NCBI GenBank assembly: GCA_949743265.1
Contig: CATJSX010000056.1
Location: forward strand, 1 to 33,364
Direction: 5' to 3'
DNA length: 33,364 nt
From: an uncultured Peptococcaceae bacterium
GTDB taxonomy: Bacteria > Bacillota > Peptococcia > Peptococcales > Peptococcaceae
Part shown: positions 7,563-15,690 of the stretch, piece after piece
Layout of the letters: every line of letters starts with the position of its first letter
Numbering within the stretch: the stretch's first letter is position 1
The notes under the pieces: model-generated
Databases searched by the model: none
Seen by the model: the letters and a program-made list of their open reading frames with translations, nothing else
Told to the model about the DNA's origin: nothing
Program-made: the position numbers and the translations under genes

Positions 7563-8012
7563 ATGCGGCAAAGAGGATTTGAAGTGGTTCGTGCGGATAA
7601 GCGCAAAACGACTGGCGATATAAAGTTGCCTGAATGCGCTACCCGTTCGTCAGTAGGATATGATTTTTTTTCGCCTATAGCAGTAACTATTGCGCCGTTT
7701 AAAACGGCAATGATTTGGACAGATGTGAAGGCTTATTTTTTAGCTGATGAAGCCCTTTTGCTAAATGTTCGTAGCAGTATGGGTAAACAACCGGTAATGA
7801 TGGCTAATTCACAAGGCTGGGTAGAAGCGGATTATTATAACAATGTTGATAACGACGGCAATATTGGTTTTCGGCTTTTGAATATGGGCGAAAGTGATTA
7901 TGAAATCAAAGTCGGTGATAAAATCGGACAAGGAATGTTTATCAAAAAATTGACCGCTGATCAAAAAAGCAATGATGTTATTCGTACTGGTGGTTTTGGT
8001 AGTACTGATTAA
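7563..8012 (+). CDS. dut: dUTPase-like nucleotidohydrolase
   Basis: The trimeric dUTPase family hydrolyses dUTP to dUMP and pyrophosphate, lowering uracil in DNA and feeding dTMP synthesis. This 149-residue protein shows motif I SVGYDFFSP (30-38), motif II NVRSSMG (68-74), motif IV KVGDKIGQ (116-123) and motif V GGFGSTD at the very end. Motif III is long, GWVEADYYNN at 85-94 followed by VDNDGNIGF, a form I recall from clostridial relatives as GIIDADYYNN. Position 88, expected to be the catalytic Asp, is Glu here. It follows nrdG by 15 bases with AAGGAGAT as ribosome binding site, so it belongs to the NrdR-controlled operon. A changed substrate or reduced activity is possible. Confidence 0.85.
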   Translation: MRQRGFEVVRADKRKTTGDIKLPECATRSSVGYDFFSPIAVTIAPFKTAMIWTDVKAYFLADEALLLNVRSSMGKQPVMMANSQGWVEADYYNNVDNDGNIGFRLLNMGESDYEIKVGDKIGQGMFIKKLTADQKSNDVIRTGGFGSTD

Positions 8013-8045
8013 CTCTAAAAGTAGCAGATAATATGATCGGTGTGA

Positions 8046-8092
8046 AAAAATGCTGAAGCAATACGAAAAATGTGCGGCTTCAGCATTTTTTT
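8046..8092 (+). terminator. Terminator of nrdD-nrdG-dut
   Basis: A 14-bp perfect stem, arms AAAAATGCTGAAGC (8046-8059) and GCTTCAGCATTTTT (8077-8090), is followed by more T residues. It lies about 35 bases after dut. Confidence 0.92.
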
Positions 8093-8351
8093 GCGCTTAG
8101 GATTATCTGGTAAAAATCATTGGTTGATTTCAAAATACGAGCTTAAGCAAACAAAAATTTTTTGAAAAAGTTTGGTTAAGAAAAGGGATGCTATATATTC
8201 TCTAATATGCGCACATGGACAATAAAATATTGTATCTTTAAAAATTAAAGACAAAATAAACTTGCTTGCAAGGGAATTTTGCTTGCGATAAACTACTACT
8301 CAAAAGCAGTATCATCTTAATATAATATTTGAGAACGAAGGGAGTAATTCG
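8093..8351 (+). promoter_or_regulatory. Leader region of the phosphatase-family gene with weak promoter
   Basis: This AT-rich stretch holds no coding frame I would support. A TATAAT at 8321-8326 lies 26 bases before the gene but lacks a good -35. A second candidate is TTGGTT (8172-8177) with TATATT (8194-8199), 16 bases apart. A small inverted repeat TCTTTA/TAAAGA lies near 8236-8252. None is decisive. Confidence 0.35.
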
Positions 8352-10436
8352 ATGTTACGAAGCAAAGGATTGACCAATAAGCTGTGTATTTTGGGAATAG
8401 ACGGTATGGACCCGCGTTTTTCCAAAGCTATGATTGACGCTGGCAAAATGCCTAATTTAAAAAAAATGGTAGAAATGGGTTCAGCACGTAGTGATTTGAT
8501 GCTTTTAGGCGCGATGCCGACTATTACGCCGCCTATGTGGGCAACATTGGCAACAGGCGCTTATCCCATGACTCATGGTATTTTGGATTACAATTTACAA
8601 GTGAAAAATGAATTGGATTTGATTCAAGAAGCGTTTATGTCTAAATTCTGCAAAGCAGAACAGTTATGGAATATTACTGCTGCGGCTGGCAAAAAAACTT
8701 TGGTTTGGCATTGGCCAGGTGGAGCTTGGCCGCCAACTAGCGACAGTCCTAATTTGATGGTAGTAGATGGAACATCGCCCGGCGGCTTGGGTCATAATGC
8801 TCATCAGCGGGATAATGAAGTGTTAATTATCGCTACTACCAAGACCAAACAAGGCGGTTTTGTGCCTATGGCGTCCAGTACCAGTCATGTGGATTGTGAT
8901 CTCAGTGAATTGTCCATGCAGCCGTTAGCTATGACGACGAATCCCAAAGATCCGCGTATTGATGAATATTATGAAGAGTATTGTGAAGGTCTGGAATTTC
9001 AAGGCTATCTGCCACGCAAAAGTTTGTCGCTAAAAAATGGTATTTTCTATGATGATCCTAATATGCTGCATTTGGCAGATTGGAATTTGAATGTATCTCT
9101 TTCGCCGATTGTTGAACCAAACGGCTGGGCAAAAGCGCCTGCCGGTGCGAAAGAATTTACTATTTATTATGCTTACGGAAGAGTGCAAAAACCGGCGTTG
9201 ATATTGCCAAATGCACAAGGACAATATACGCAGATAGCCGTTTACCTGACAAAAGATGATGAAAAACCGTTGTATGTTTTGGATAATGATGTCTATACGC
9301 CGAATTGTCCCGACGTGATGCCGTCAGCTAAAGGGAATAACAACGTAGTGCGCAATATGCGGGCGTTAGAAATCGCTCCTGACGGCAGTTATGTGCGGAT
9401 GTGGGCAAGTTGTGCTATGGATGCTGATAACAATGATTGTTGGTATCCGCGTTGGATTTATGAAAAGATTAAAGCGAATTTTGGTCCGCCTCCAGCTACA
9501 TCTATGGCTGCTGGTCAAGATCCTGATTTGATTTTGAAATGTGTTCAAGAGCAGTGGAAACAGGCAGCAAAATGGCAAGCTGACGGTATGCAGTATATGA
9601 TGGACAATGAAGGTGTAGAAGTGATTTTCAGTCATTTTCATGGTCCCGATATGTCAGGTCACTGTTACATGAAATATTTAAAAGAGCGTGATTCTTCTGT
9701 ACGAAGTGAAGGGGAAGTACGTAGCTGGCACGAAGCGACTTATCAATGGACTGATGAATATATTGGTTCTTTCTTACCTTATATTGATCAAGGCTGGACA
9801 ATTATGGTTGTTTCCGATCATTCTCTTGTTTGTCCAGAAGCAGTACCTAATCGTATTTCTGATAATACGGGTATTAACGTTGGTGTTATGCAGGAATTAG
9901 GCTATACAGTATTGCAGAAAGATGCTGACGGCAATGATATTAAAGCCATTGATTGGGAAAAAACCCGTGCTGTACAAACTCGTTCTAATAGTATCTATCT
10001 CAATTTGAAAGGCCGCAATCCACACGGTATTGTTGATCCTGCCGATAAATATGAATTAGAAGAACAAATTATTACCGATTTATATGGTTATCGTGATAAA
10101 ACAACAGGTAAGCGTATTGTTTCTATAGCGCTGCACAATAAAGATGCAGTACTTTTGGGCATGGGCGGACCGGAAGCCGCCGATATTATTATCATGATGC
10201 ATGAAGATTACAATTTTGATCATGGCGATTCTCTTTCAACAGCTATTGGTCATAACGATACTTCTGTAGGACCAATTTTTGTAGCGGCAGGTCCTGGCGT
10301 AAAAACTGCTTATGAGATTAAGGGGTATGTGCGTGAAGTTGACGTAGCGCCGACAGCAGCCGTTTTGTTGGGTGTTGATATCCCCGCTCAATGTGAAGGC
10401 GCGCCGGCTTATCAAATTTTAACCGAGAAAATGTAA
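8352..10436 (+). CDS. Alkaline phosphatase superfamily protein (type I phosphodiesterase/nucleotide pyrophosphatase type)
   Basis: This 694-residue protein is a metal-dependent phosphohydrolase of the alkaline phosphatase superfamily, probably a phosphodiesterase or nucleotide pyrophosphatase. The expected two-metal site is complete: D17 in LGIDGMDP, nucleophile T59 in PTITPPMWATLATG, D433 and H437 in GPDMSGH, D489 and H490 in VVSDHS, and H634 in IGHNDTSVGP. About 300 residues lie between the first and second metal clusters, rich in Trp and Asp, and may form a substrate-binding cap. There is no signal peptide, so it should act in the cytoplasm. The start ATG 8352 follows GAAGGGAGT. It stands alone between two terminators. 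Substrate cannot be told from sequence. Confidence 0.82.
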   Translation: MLRSKGLTNKLCILGIDGMDPRFSKAMIDAGKMPNLKKMVEMGSARSDLMLLGAMPTITPPMWATLATGAYPMTHGILDYNLQVKNELDLIQEAFMSKFCKAEQLWNITAAAGKKTLVWHWPGGAWPPTSDSPNLMVVDGTSPGGLGHNAHQRDNEVLIIATTKTKQGGFVPMASSTSHVDCDLSELSMQPLAMTTNPKDPRIDEYYEEYCEGLEFQGYLPRKSLSLKNGIFYDDPNMLHLADWNLNVSLSPIVEPNGWAKAPAGAKEFTIYYAYGRVQKPALILPNAQGQYTQIAVYLTKDDEKPLYVLDNDVYTPNCPDVMPSAKGNNNVVRNMRALEIAPDGSYVRMWASCAMDADNNDCWYPRWIYEKIKANFGPPPATSMAAGQDPDLILKCVQEQWKQAAKWQADGMQYMMDNEGVEVIFSHFHGPDMSGHCYMKYLKERDSSVRSEGEVRSWHEATYQWTDEYIGSFLPYIDQGWTIMVVSDHSLVCPEAVPNRISDNTGINVGVMQELGYTVLQKDADGNDIKAIDWEKTRAVQTRSNSIYLNLKGRNPHGIVDPADKYELEEQIITDLYGYRDKTTGKRIVSIALHNKDAVLLGMGGPEAADIIIMMHEDYNFDHGDSLSTAIGHNDTSVGPIFVAAGPGVKTAYEIKGYVREVDVAPTAAVLLGVDIPAQCEGAPAYQILTEKM

Positions 10437-10456
10437 TTACTTGGTTTATTTCAAGC

Positions 10457-10504
10457 AATCGTTCAGGCAGCAGGCGTAATGTCTGCTTGCTTGGACGATT
10501 TTTA
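10457..10504 (+). terminator. Terminator of the phosphatase-family gene
   Basis: A long imperfect stem joins AATCGTTCAGGCAGCAG with CTGCTTGCTTGGACGATT, ending in TTTTTAT. It starts about 20 bases after the stop codon. Confidence 0.88.
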
Positions 10505-10594
10505 TGATGGCAAAAAATAACCATCTTCTTCAAAAAAGTTTAGCATTGCTGACGGTCTTTATGATAAGATAAAAATAAAAAAGGTGGTCAGTTT

Positions 10595-11497
10595 ATGCGA
10601 TTTGAACAGCTAAAATGTTTGGCGGAAGTCGCTCGTACCGGTTCTATTAGCGGCGCAGCACAGCAACTTTATCTCACGCAGCAAGCGGCTAGTTTGAACA
10701 TTAAACAATTGGAACAAGAGCTAGGGGCAGATTTATTGATTAGAACTAAAAACGGTGTAGCTTTTACCGATAGCGGCAAAGCCGTTGTATCTTTTGCTCA
10801 AGAAGTTTTAGCCGCAAAAGATAATTTGACCAAAACGATTCGTCAGCTTCAAGGTGAATGTGAACAAGAAGAATTTCGTATTAAGATTTGTTCGATATCG
10901 TCAGTGACCAATATTGTTTTGCCAACAGTATTGGCAGAACTCAATGCACAGCAAAAAAATATTTCTATTCGAATGGTATTGACCGATTCTTTGGAAGCGT
11001 TGTTTGCCCAAGTACAGTCGAGAGAGTATGATTTGGGTTTGCTTTCTTTTAATGAAAACGTATTGTTAGAAAAGTTTACAGTGTTAGCAGAGCAGTATCA
11101 ACTGGAGATTTTGGCGCGGGATGAAATGGTGGCGGTGATGGATAAGCGATTTTATAAGGGTGAGCAAGAGCAATTGAGCCTTACCGAATATGCCAGTCAT
11201 TTGAAAACCATTTATAATATCATTCCTATTGAAGAAATGCGTTCCAGCGCTTGGGATACTAATGTTGTCTGTTCTAATGATGCTGAATTTCACAGAGAAA
11301 TGCTGGAAAAAACGGGTGCTATCGTCATGATGCCTTATTTGGCGTATCAATACTTTTTTAACAGCAAAAAATACGTTGCCCTGCCTTTGGAAAATTCGTC
11401 GACTACTATGCTGCACGCCGCTTTTTATCGCAAAGATGCTGATGAACAGTTGCGACAGTTTGTGGACATGTTGAGACGAGAAATGTACATTAAATAA
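10595..11497 (+). CDS. LysR-type transcriptional regulator
   Basis: A 300-residue LysR-family regulator. Residues 1-60 form the winged helix-turn-helix (FEQLKCLAEVARTGSISGAA then LTQQAASLNIKQLEQELG), with LLIRTKNGVAFTDSG as the wing. Residues ~95-300 are the periplasmic-binding-like effector domain. The start ATG 10595 follows AAAGGTGG. It precedes, in the same direction, an efflux pump with its own promoter 30 bases downstream, so that pump is the most obvious candidate target. LysR proteins usually regulate a divergent gene, but the gene to the left points the same way and is closed by a terminator. The effector is unknown. Confidence 0.9.
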   Translation: MRFEQLKCLAEVARTGSISGAAQQLYLTQQAASLNIKQLEQELGADLLIRTKNGVAFTDSGKAVVSFAQEVLAAKDNLTKTIRQLQGECEQEEFRIKICSISSVTNIVLPTVLAELNAQQKNISIRMVLTDSLEALFAQVQSREYDLGLLSFNENVLLEKFTVLAEQYQLEILARDEMVAVMDKRFYKGEQEQLSLTEYASHLKTIYNIIPIEEMRSSAWDTNVVCSNDAEFHREMLEKTGAIVMMPYLAYQYFFNSKKYVALPLENSSTTMLHAAFYRKDADEQLRQFVDMLRREMYIK

Positions 11498-11526
11498 GCG
11501 TTCAGATAGTATAAGAAAAATTATGG

Positions 11527-11555
11527 TTGTTTCTATCGTTGAATTATGGTATAGT
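11527..11555 (+). promoter_or_regulatory. Promoter of the efflux pump gene
   Basis: TTGTTT at 11527-11532 and TATAGT at 11550-11555 are 17 bases apart. Its position argues that the open frame upstream of ATG 11607 is not translated. Confidence 0.6.
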
Positions 11556-11606
11556 ACACATCAACATTTTTCTTGCATCTATGTATTTACAGAAAAGAGG
11601 TTTTTT

Positions 11607-13025
11607 ATGTCATCTGCAATAACCGTTACCGAGCGCAAACGAACGCTCATTTTTGTCAATCTTTTAATTACTTGTATTGCTTCTGGTTTTTTGTCAACAG
11701 CGTTATCAACAGCTTTGCCGCCGATTATTGTTGACTTTGATATCAGTGTTTCTACTGGTCAATGGTTGACCAGTGCTTATTCCTTAGCCGCAGGGATTAT
11801 GATGCCTCTGACGGCTTTTTTGATTATTCGTTTTCCTACCAAAAAATTGTATCTTTTTGCACTGGTATTATTTTTAGCAGGATTGCTCGTTTCTATTTTG
11901 GCTTATGATTTCCCTACGATGATGATTGGGCGGATTTTGCAGGCTTGCAGTAATGGCATTACTGGATCTATGGCACAGGTTGTTTTGTTGAGTATTTATC
12001 CGCGCGAAAAACAAGGGACAATTATGGGCTGGTATGGGCTTTCTATTAGTGCAGCGCCAGTCATTGCGCCAACGATTGCTGGTATTTTAGTAGATACTGC
12101 TGGTTGGAGAATGATTTTTATCATTCCATTTTTTATCTTAATGCTTTCGCTAATTTGGGCATCGGTTGTTTTTGATAATGTTTTAGATAATATAGTACAA
12201 AAGTTTGATATAATTTCTTTTATCTTAACCGCTTTTGCTTTTAGCGGCATAACGTTAGGGATTGGTAATATTACCAGCCAAGGTCTTACCCATGCAGCGA
12301 CTTTTGTATCGTTAGGTATTGGTTTGCTCAGCGGAGTGATTTTTGTTTGGCGGCAGTTAAAGATGGAGCAACCTTTTTTGGATATTCGGTTATTTCGTTT
12401 TCAAAGTTTTAGGTTGAGCGTCATTGGCAGTATGATGCTTTATTTAACAATGATGGGCATTGCTTTGTTGATGCCTTTATATGTTCAGTCTGTGATGGGA
12501 TATTCGGCTACTGTTTCTGGGTTGGTAACTCTGCCCGGTTCGCTGGCAATGGCTGTTATTAGCCCTATGGCGGGAAAATTCTATGATAAAATGGGAATGC
12601 GTAATTTAGCGATTGTCGGTTCAGCAGCTTTAGCGCTGAGCGCGGTAGGAATGGCGTTTATCTCTATGCAGACGCCACTCGGCGTAGCCGTTGTGCTTAA
12701 TATCATTTTTAATGTGGCTATTGGTTGTTTGATGATGCCTTTTGTAACATGGGGAATCGGCAGTATTGATAAAGCTCATACTGCTCACGGTACGGCGCTG
12801 TTAAATTCATTGCGAACCATTTCTGGAGCTGTGGGTACAGCGCTATTTGTAGGCATTATGAATATGGTTGCTTTGCGTTCAATGGAAACTTACGGCAGCA
12901 ACGCCGGCATACATGGTTTGAATGTAGCCTTTGCCGTTATTTCCGTTGTAGCTTTTGCCTTACTATTCATAGCGATTGTTTGTATCAAAAAAGAAGTGCG
13001 TCAAATGAGTAACGTTTCTCGCTAA
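11607..13025 (+). CDS. MFS drug:H+ antiporter, DHA2 (EmrB/QacA/LmrB) family
   Basis: A 472-residue inner-membrane transporter of the DHA2 branch, which exports drugs or other toxic organics with proton import. Many hydrophobic helices are visible. Family marks are STALSTALPPIIVDF with STGQWLTSAYSLAAGIMMP near the N-terminus, APVIAPTIAGILVDTAGWR (motif C and the DHA2 'GWR' turn) around residue 155, and PFLDIRLFRF near the middle. I start it at ATG 11607, seven bases after AAGAGG; the open frame reaches back to 11523 but that part lies over the promoter and is not membrane-like. It follows a LysR gene that may control it. Substrate is unknown. Confidence 0.9.
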   Translation: MSSAITVTERKRTLIFVNLLITCIASGFLSTALSTALPPIIVDFDISVSTGQWLTSAYSLAAGIMMPLTAFLIIRFPTKKLYLFALVLFLAGLLVSILAYDFPTMMIGRILQACSNGITGSMAQVVLLSIYPREKQGTIMGWYGLSISAAPVIAPTIAGILVDTAGWRMIFIIPFFILMLSLIWASVVFDNVLDNIVQKFDIISFILTAFAFSGITLGIGNITSQGLTHAATFVSLGIGLLSGVIFVWRQLKMEQPFLDIRLFRFQSFRLSVIGSMMLYLTMMGIALLMPLYVQSVMGYSATVSGLVTLPGSLAMAVISPMAGKFYDKMGMRNLAIVGSAALALSAVGMAFISMQTPLGVAVVLNIIFNVAIGCLMMPFVTWGIGSIDKAHTAHGTALLNSLRTISGAVGTALFVGIMNMVALRSMETYGSNAGIHGLNVAFAVISVVAFALLFIAIVCIKKEVRQMSNVSR

Positions 13026-13026
13026 T

Positions 13027-13072
13027 AAAAAGAAGTTATGTCAGATCATGATTTTTGGCATGGCTTCTTTTT
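13027..13072. terminator. Shared terminator between convergent genes
   Basis: AAAAAGAAG at 13027-13035 pairs with CTTCTTTTT at 13064-13072, with a further ATG/CAT pairing inside. It has T-rich tails on both strands and lies between the efflux pump gene and the leftward small membrane protein gene, whose stop codon falls in it. Confidence 0.75.
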
Positions 13073-13415
13073 ATTTGTTTAGTCGATAAACAGCCAAAAG
13101 CAAACTGCTGATAATGATGACATAAGCTAAAATCGCGCCAGTACTCAGACTAATAAGGTTTCTTAAGCTCAAGAAATAAACGAGTGATTTCAACAAATTA
13201 GCCGTTAGGTCGTAACGACTGACATCAATGCCCATTTGGTACATTTCGTAACGAATTTTACCGCCCAGTTCGCCTAATTCTAGCGGAATAGAGCATAACG
13301 TAGCAAACAGCAAAAAAATATAAGACCATAAAAGAATACGGGCTTTTGTTTGATAAACAATAATGAGCAGAGCCATTTCTAAAGCGCCAGTTAATATATA
13401 GCTCAATAAAAGCAT
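13071..13415 (-). CDS. Small hypothetical membrane protein
   Basis: A 114-residue protein that I do not recognise. Three hydrophobic segments are visible: residues ~3-22, ~27-46 and ~87-109. Between the second and third is a loop with Glu, Lys, Arg and Asp (ELGGKIRYEMYQMGIDVSRY) and then a moderately hydrophobic stretch LLKSLVYFLSL. The start ATG (13415) follows AAGAAGG by eight bases. It is a single gene pointing left, convergent with the efflux pump and divergent from nusB. Composition is like its neighbours, so there is no sign of transfer. Confidence 0.65.
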   Translation of the reverse strand: MLLLSYILTGALEMALLIIVYQTKARILLWSYIFLLFATLCSIPLELGELGGKIRYEMYQMGIDVSRYDLTANLLKSLVYFLSLRNLISLSTGAILAYVIIISSLLLAVYRLNK

Positions 13416-13528
13416 GGTGATCGCCTTCTTTACAGCAAATTGTTGTTAAGATAAGTTTACAATAAAAAATGGGTTACTGCAAATTTGATTTTGCAAGTGA
13501 TACATTTTTTATGGTTTGTTTTAATTTA

Positions 13529-13537
13529 TGCTATAAT
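13529..13537 (+). promoter_or_regulatory. Distal promoter of the nusB cluster (extended -10)
   Basis: TGCTATAAT is a perfect extended -10, the same nine bases as at the thiamin promoter. The -35 is poor, which an extended -10 can compensate. It lies 140 bases upstream of nusB. Confidence 0.55.
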
Positions 13538-13553
13538 TTTCCGATAAGGGTAA

Positions 13554-13577
13554 TTTACTAAAGAAAAATTTAGTAAA
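13554..13577 (+). repeat. Perfect inverted repeat in the nusB leader
   Basis: TTTACTAAA (13554-13562) and TTTAGTAAA (13569-13577) are perfect complements around the loop GAAAAA. It starts about ten bases after the expected start of transcription, with no T tract behind it, so it is a leader hairpin or an operator rather than a terminator. Confidence 0.6.
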
Positions 13578-13610
13578 TCAGCGGTTATTTTGTTGGCATG
13601 AGTTTACTTG

Positions 13611-13640
13611 TTGACGAATTTGTGTTAAATTTAATATAGC
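13611..13640 (+). promoter_or_regulatory. Proximal promoter of the nusB cluster
   Basis: TTGACG at 13611-13616 and TATAGC at 13635-13640 are 18 bases apart, 40 bases before nusB. Either or both promoters could drive the cluster. Confidence 0.45.
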
Positions 13641-13679
13641 CTTGAAAATAAATGTTTTACCCAAGATTGGAGAAAAATT

Positions 13680-14126
13680 ATGAGACATGTTGCTAGAGAA
13701 AAAGCCTTTCAAACCATTTATCAAATTGATTTGGGCTCTAATGAGCCTGAAGTGGCTTTGCGTTATATGTTGGAAGAAGATACTGGATTAAAAGAAGAAG
13801 AACGTCAGTTTTATGAACAGTTGGTCAGAGGGGTCGTTCAGGAACAGGCAGCGATTGATGAAATTATTGCTTCTCATGCGAAGAATTGGAAAATTGAGCG
13901 AATGATGAGCGTTGATCGCAATATTTTACGTATGGCAGTATATGAAATTCGTTTTTGCGCCGATATTCCCAATAAAGTTGCTATTAACGAAGCTATCGAA
14001 TTGGCTAAAGTGTTTGGCTCTGACGATTCGCCTAAGTTTATAAACGGTATCCTAGATAAAGTTTTAAAATCCGATGATACTGAGCAAATACAAAGCGGGT
14101 TAGAGAATATAGAAATTGATGACTAA
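13680..14126 (+). CDS. nusB: Transcription antitermination protein NusB
   Basis: NusB binds boxA RNA with NusE (ribosomal protein S10) and supports antitermination in rRNA operons. The protein is 148 residues of all-helical type, with the typical opening [13 protein letters not shown], the central helix [32 protein letters not shown] and the family-typical [31 protein letters not shown]. Start ATG 13680 follows TTGGAGAA. It heads the long rightward cluster; the next gene, xseA, is about 120 bases away, the largest gap before the recN-spoIVB junction apart from a similar one there. Confidence 0.96.
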   Translation: MRHVAREKAFQTIYQIDLGSNEPEVALRYMLEEDTGLKEEERQFYEQLVRGVVQEQAAIDEIIASHAKNWKIERMMSVDRNILRMAVYEIRFCADIPNKVAINEAIELAKVFGSDDSPKFINGILDKVLKSDDTEQIQSGLENIEIDD

Positions 14127-14153
14127 GAATTATTGACTACAATTTCGCTCGAT

Positions 14154-14179
14154 AGAACAATTAGTAGGGGGTTCTTTTT
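14154..14179 (+). terminator. Possible weak terminator between nusB and xseA
   Basis: AGAAC (14154-14158) can pair with GTTCT (14171-14175), followed by TTTT. The stem is only five base pairs, so it would be partial at best and might only reduce readthrough into xseA. Confidence 0.3.
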
Positions 14180-14246
14180 ATAAATTTTGCGTGTATTCTC
14201 TTGCTTGCCGTTCAAAAACAAAGTAAAATAGAACTGGGTGATGATG

Positions 14247-15461
14247 ATGGAAACCAAACGGATATTAACGGTTAATGAAGTCAATATACATATCAAAAAT
14301 CTCCTTTCAGGGGATTTTTTATTACGTTCAATTTGCATAAGAGGAGAAATTTCCAATTTTAAGCATCATAGCTCAGGACATATGTATTTTTCACTAAAAG
14401 ACGATGTGTCCACACTAAAATGTGTGATGTTTAGAAGTTACGCTCAGCGGCTGAATTTTCGTCCTGCTCACGGTATGGAGGTCATTGCCGTTGGATATAT
14501 TTCTGTTTATGAACGTGACGGTACGTATCAATTTTATGTCAGCGAAATGATAACAGCAGGTAGCGGTGCTTTAAATATCGCGTATGAACAATTAAAGGAA
14601 CGTTTAAGTAAAGAAGGTCTTTTTGATTCGTCACGGAAACGAGCTCTGCCTTATTGGCCGCGAAAAATAGGGATTGTGACTTCGCCGACTGGCGCTGCCA
14701 TACAAGATATGATTTCGGTTATCAAACGGCGCAATCCTAAAGTGCCTATTTTGATTATTCCAGCTCAGGTTCAAGGCGCTGAAGGTAGCACTTCTTTAAC
14801 TAAAGCATTGGAAGCCATGTACCAAACCGACGTTGACGTAATTATTACCGGTCGTGGTGGTGGTTCTTTGGAAGAATTATGGTGTTTTAATGAGGAAAAA
14901 GTTGTACGCAAAATTGCCGCTAGTCCAGTACCCATTATTAGTGCCGTAGGTCATGAAACTGACGTGACTTTGGCGGATTTTGCCGCTGATGTACGAGCCG
15001 TCACACCGTCTATGGCGGCGGAATTGGCTGTTCCTGTCTTAAGTCAAGCGGTAGAAACGTTGACGCAATATCAAAAACGGCTGTACAATCGGTTGAATCA
15101 ATTGTTGCAGCAAAAAAGGCTAAAATTAGAAATTTTAGCGAATCACCCGTTGCTGAATCGATCGGAACAATTTTTGCAAAACTATCGGCAATATGTCGAT
15201 CAGCTGGAAGAAAAATTATGTCGACAAGAGAATTTATTATTAGAAAGTTGCAAGCAAGAAGTAGCGCTTTTAGCTGGAAAATTGGACGCGTTAAGTCCTT
15301 TGAAAGTATTAAATCGCGGTTTTGCTGTTTGTGAAAACCTAGACGGTCGTTTAATTCGTCAAAATGACGAGGTTGCCGTCAATGAGGAAATTCATGTAAT
15401 TTTGAGTCGAGGCAGGCTTAAGTGTATAGTAAAGGATAATGGGGTAGAAAATAATGGCTAA
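14247..15461 (+). CDS. xseA: Exodeoxyribonuclease VII large subunit
   Basis: XseA is the catalytic subunit of exonuclease VII, which degrades single-stranded DNA from both ends in repair. Residues ~1-100 are the OB-fold DNA-binding domain (GEISNFKHHSSGHMYFSLKD). The catalytic core has GIVTSPTGAAIQDM, DVIITGRGGGSLEELWCFNE and AVGHETDVTLADFAADVRA. Residues ~260-350 form the long coiled coil that binds XseB. Four start codons lie in a row (GTG 14238, ATG 14241, 14244, 14247); I choose the last because GGGTG at 14236-14240 is then six bases away. Length is about 404 residues, as usual. The 3' end overlaps xseB by 8 bases. Confidence 0.96.
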   Translation: METKRILTVNEVNIHIKNLLSGDFLLRSICIRGEISNFKHHSSGHMYFSLKDDVSTLKCVMFRSYAQRLNFRPAHGMEVIAVGYISVYERDGTYQFYVSEMITAGSGALNIAYEQLKERLSKEGLFDSSRKRALPYWPRKIGIVTSPTGAAIQDMISVIKRRNPKVPILIIPAQVQGAEGSTSLTKALEAMYQTDVDVIITGRGGGSLEELWCFNEEKVVRKIAASPVPIISAVGHETDVTLADFAADVRAVTPSMAAELAVPVLSQAVETLTQYQKRLYNRLNQLLQQKRLKLEILANHPLLNRSEQFLQNYRQYVDQLEEKLCRQENLLLESCKQEVALLAGKLDALSPLKVLNRGFAVCENLDGRLIRQNDEVAVNEEIHVILSRGRLKCIVKDNGVENNG

Positions 15462-15690
15462 GAAAAAATTGACCTATGAAGAAGCAATTGCTGCATTGGA
15501 AAAAATTGTTGGCGCATTGGATAATGGCGACGTCACTCTTGACGAAGGTATTAAATTATTTAAGGAAGGCTTAGCGCTGGTAGAAATTTGCACGCAAACG
15601 ATCAATCAAGCGGAAGGCGAAATCAAGATCCTTTTGGAGGGACAATTAAAAGATTTTGCTTATCAAGATGAGGTGGCAGATGATGTCTGA
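15454..15690 (+). CDS. xseB: Exodeoxyribonuclease VII small subunit
   Basis: A 78-residue, mostly helical partner of XseA; several copies bind the large subunit's coiled coil and are needed for activity. The signature LTYEEAIAALEKIVGALDNG then TLDEGIKLFKEG is typical. It overlaps the end of xseA, and GGGGTAG in the xseA coding sequence serves as ribosome binding site. Its own end overlaps ispA. This xseA-xseB-ispA-dxs order is widespread in Firmicutes. Confidence 0.95.
   Translation: MAKKKLTYEEAIAALEKIVGALDNGDVTLDEGIKLFKEGLALVEICTQTINQAEGEIKILLEGQLKDFAYQDEVADDV

Noticed and set aside
4469-8057. A shared 15-base word, TGAAAAAATGCTGAA, at 4469-4483 and 8043-8057
   Set aside because: One repeat of an A-rich 15-mer in 33 kb is expected by chance, and the second copy is simply part of a terminator arm.
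11523-11606. N-terminal extension of the efflux pump from 11523
   Set aside because: The stretch overlaps a TTGTTT-17-TATAGT promoter and has no ribosome binding site; ATG 11607 follows AAGAGG.
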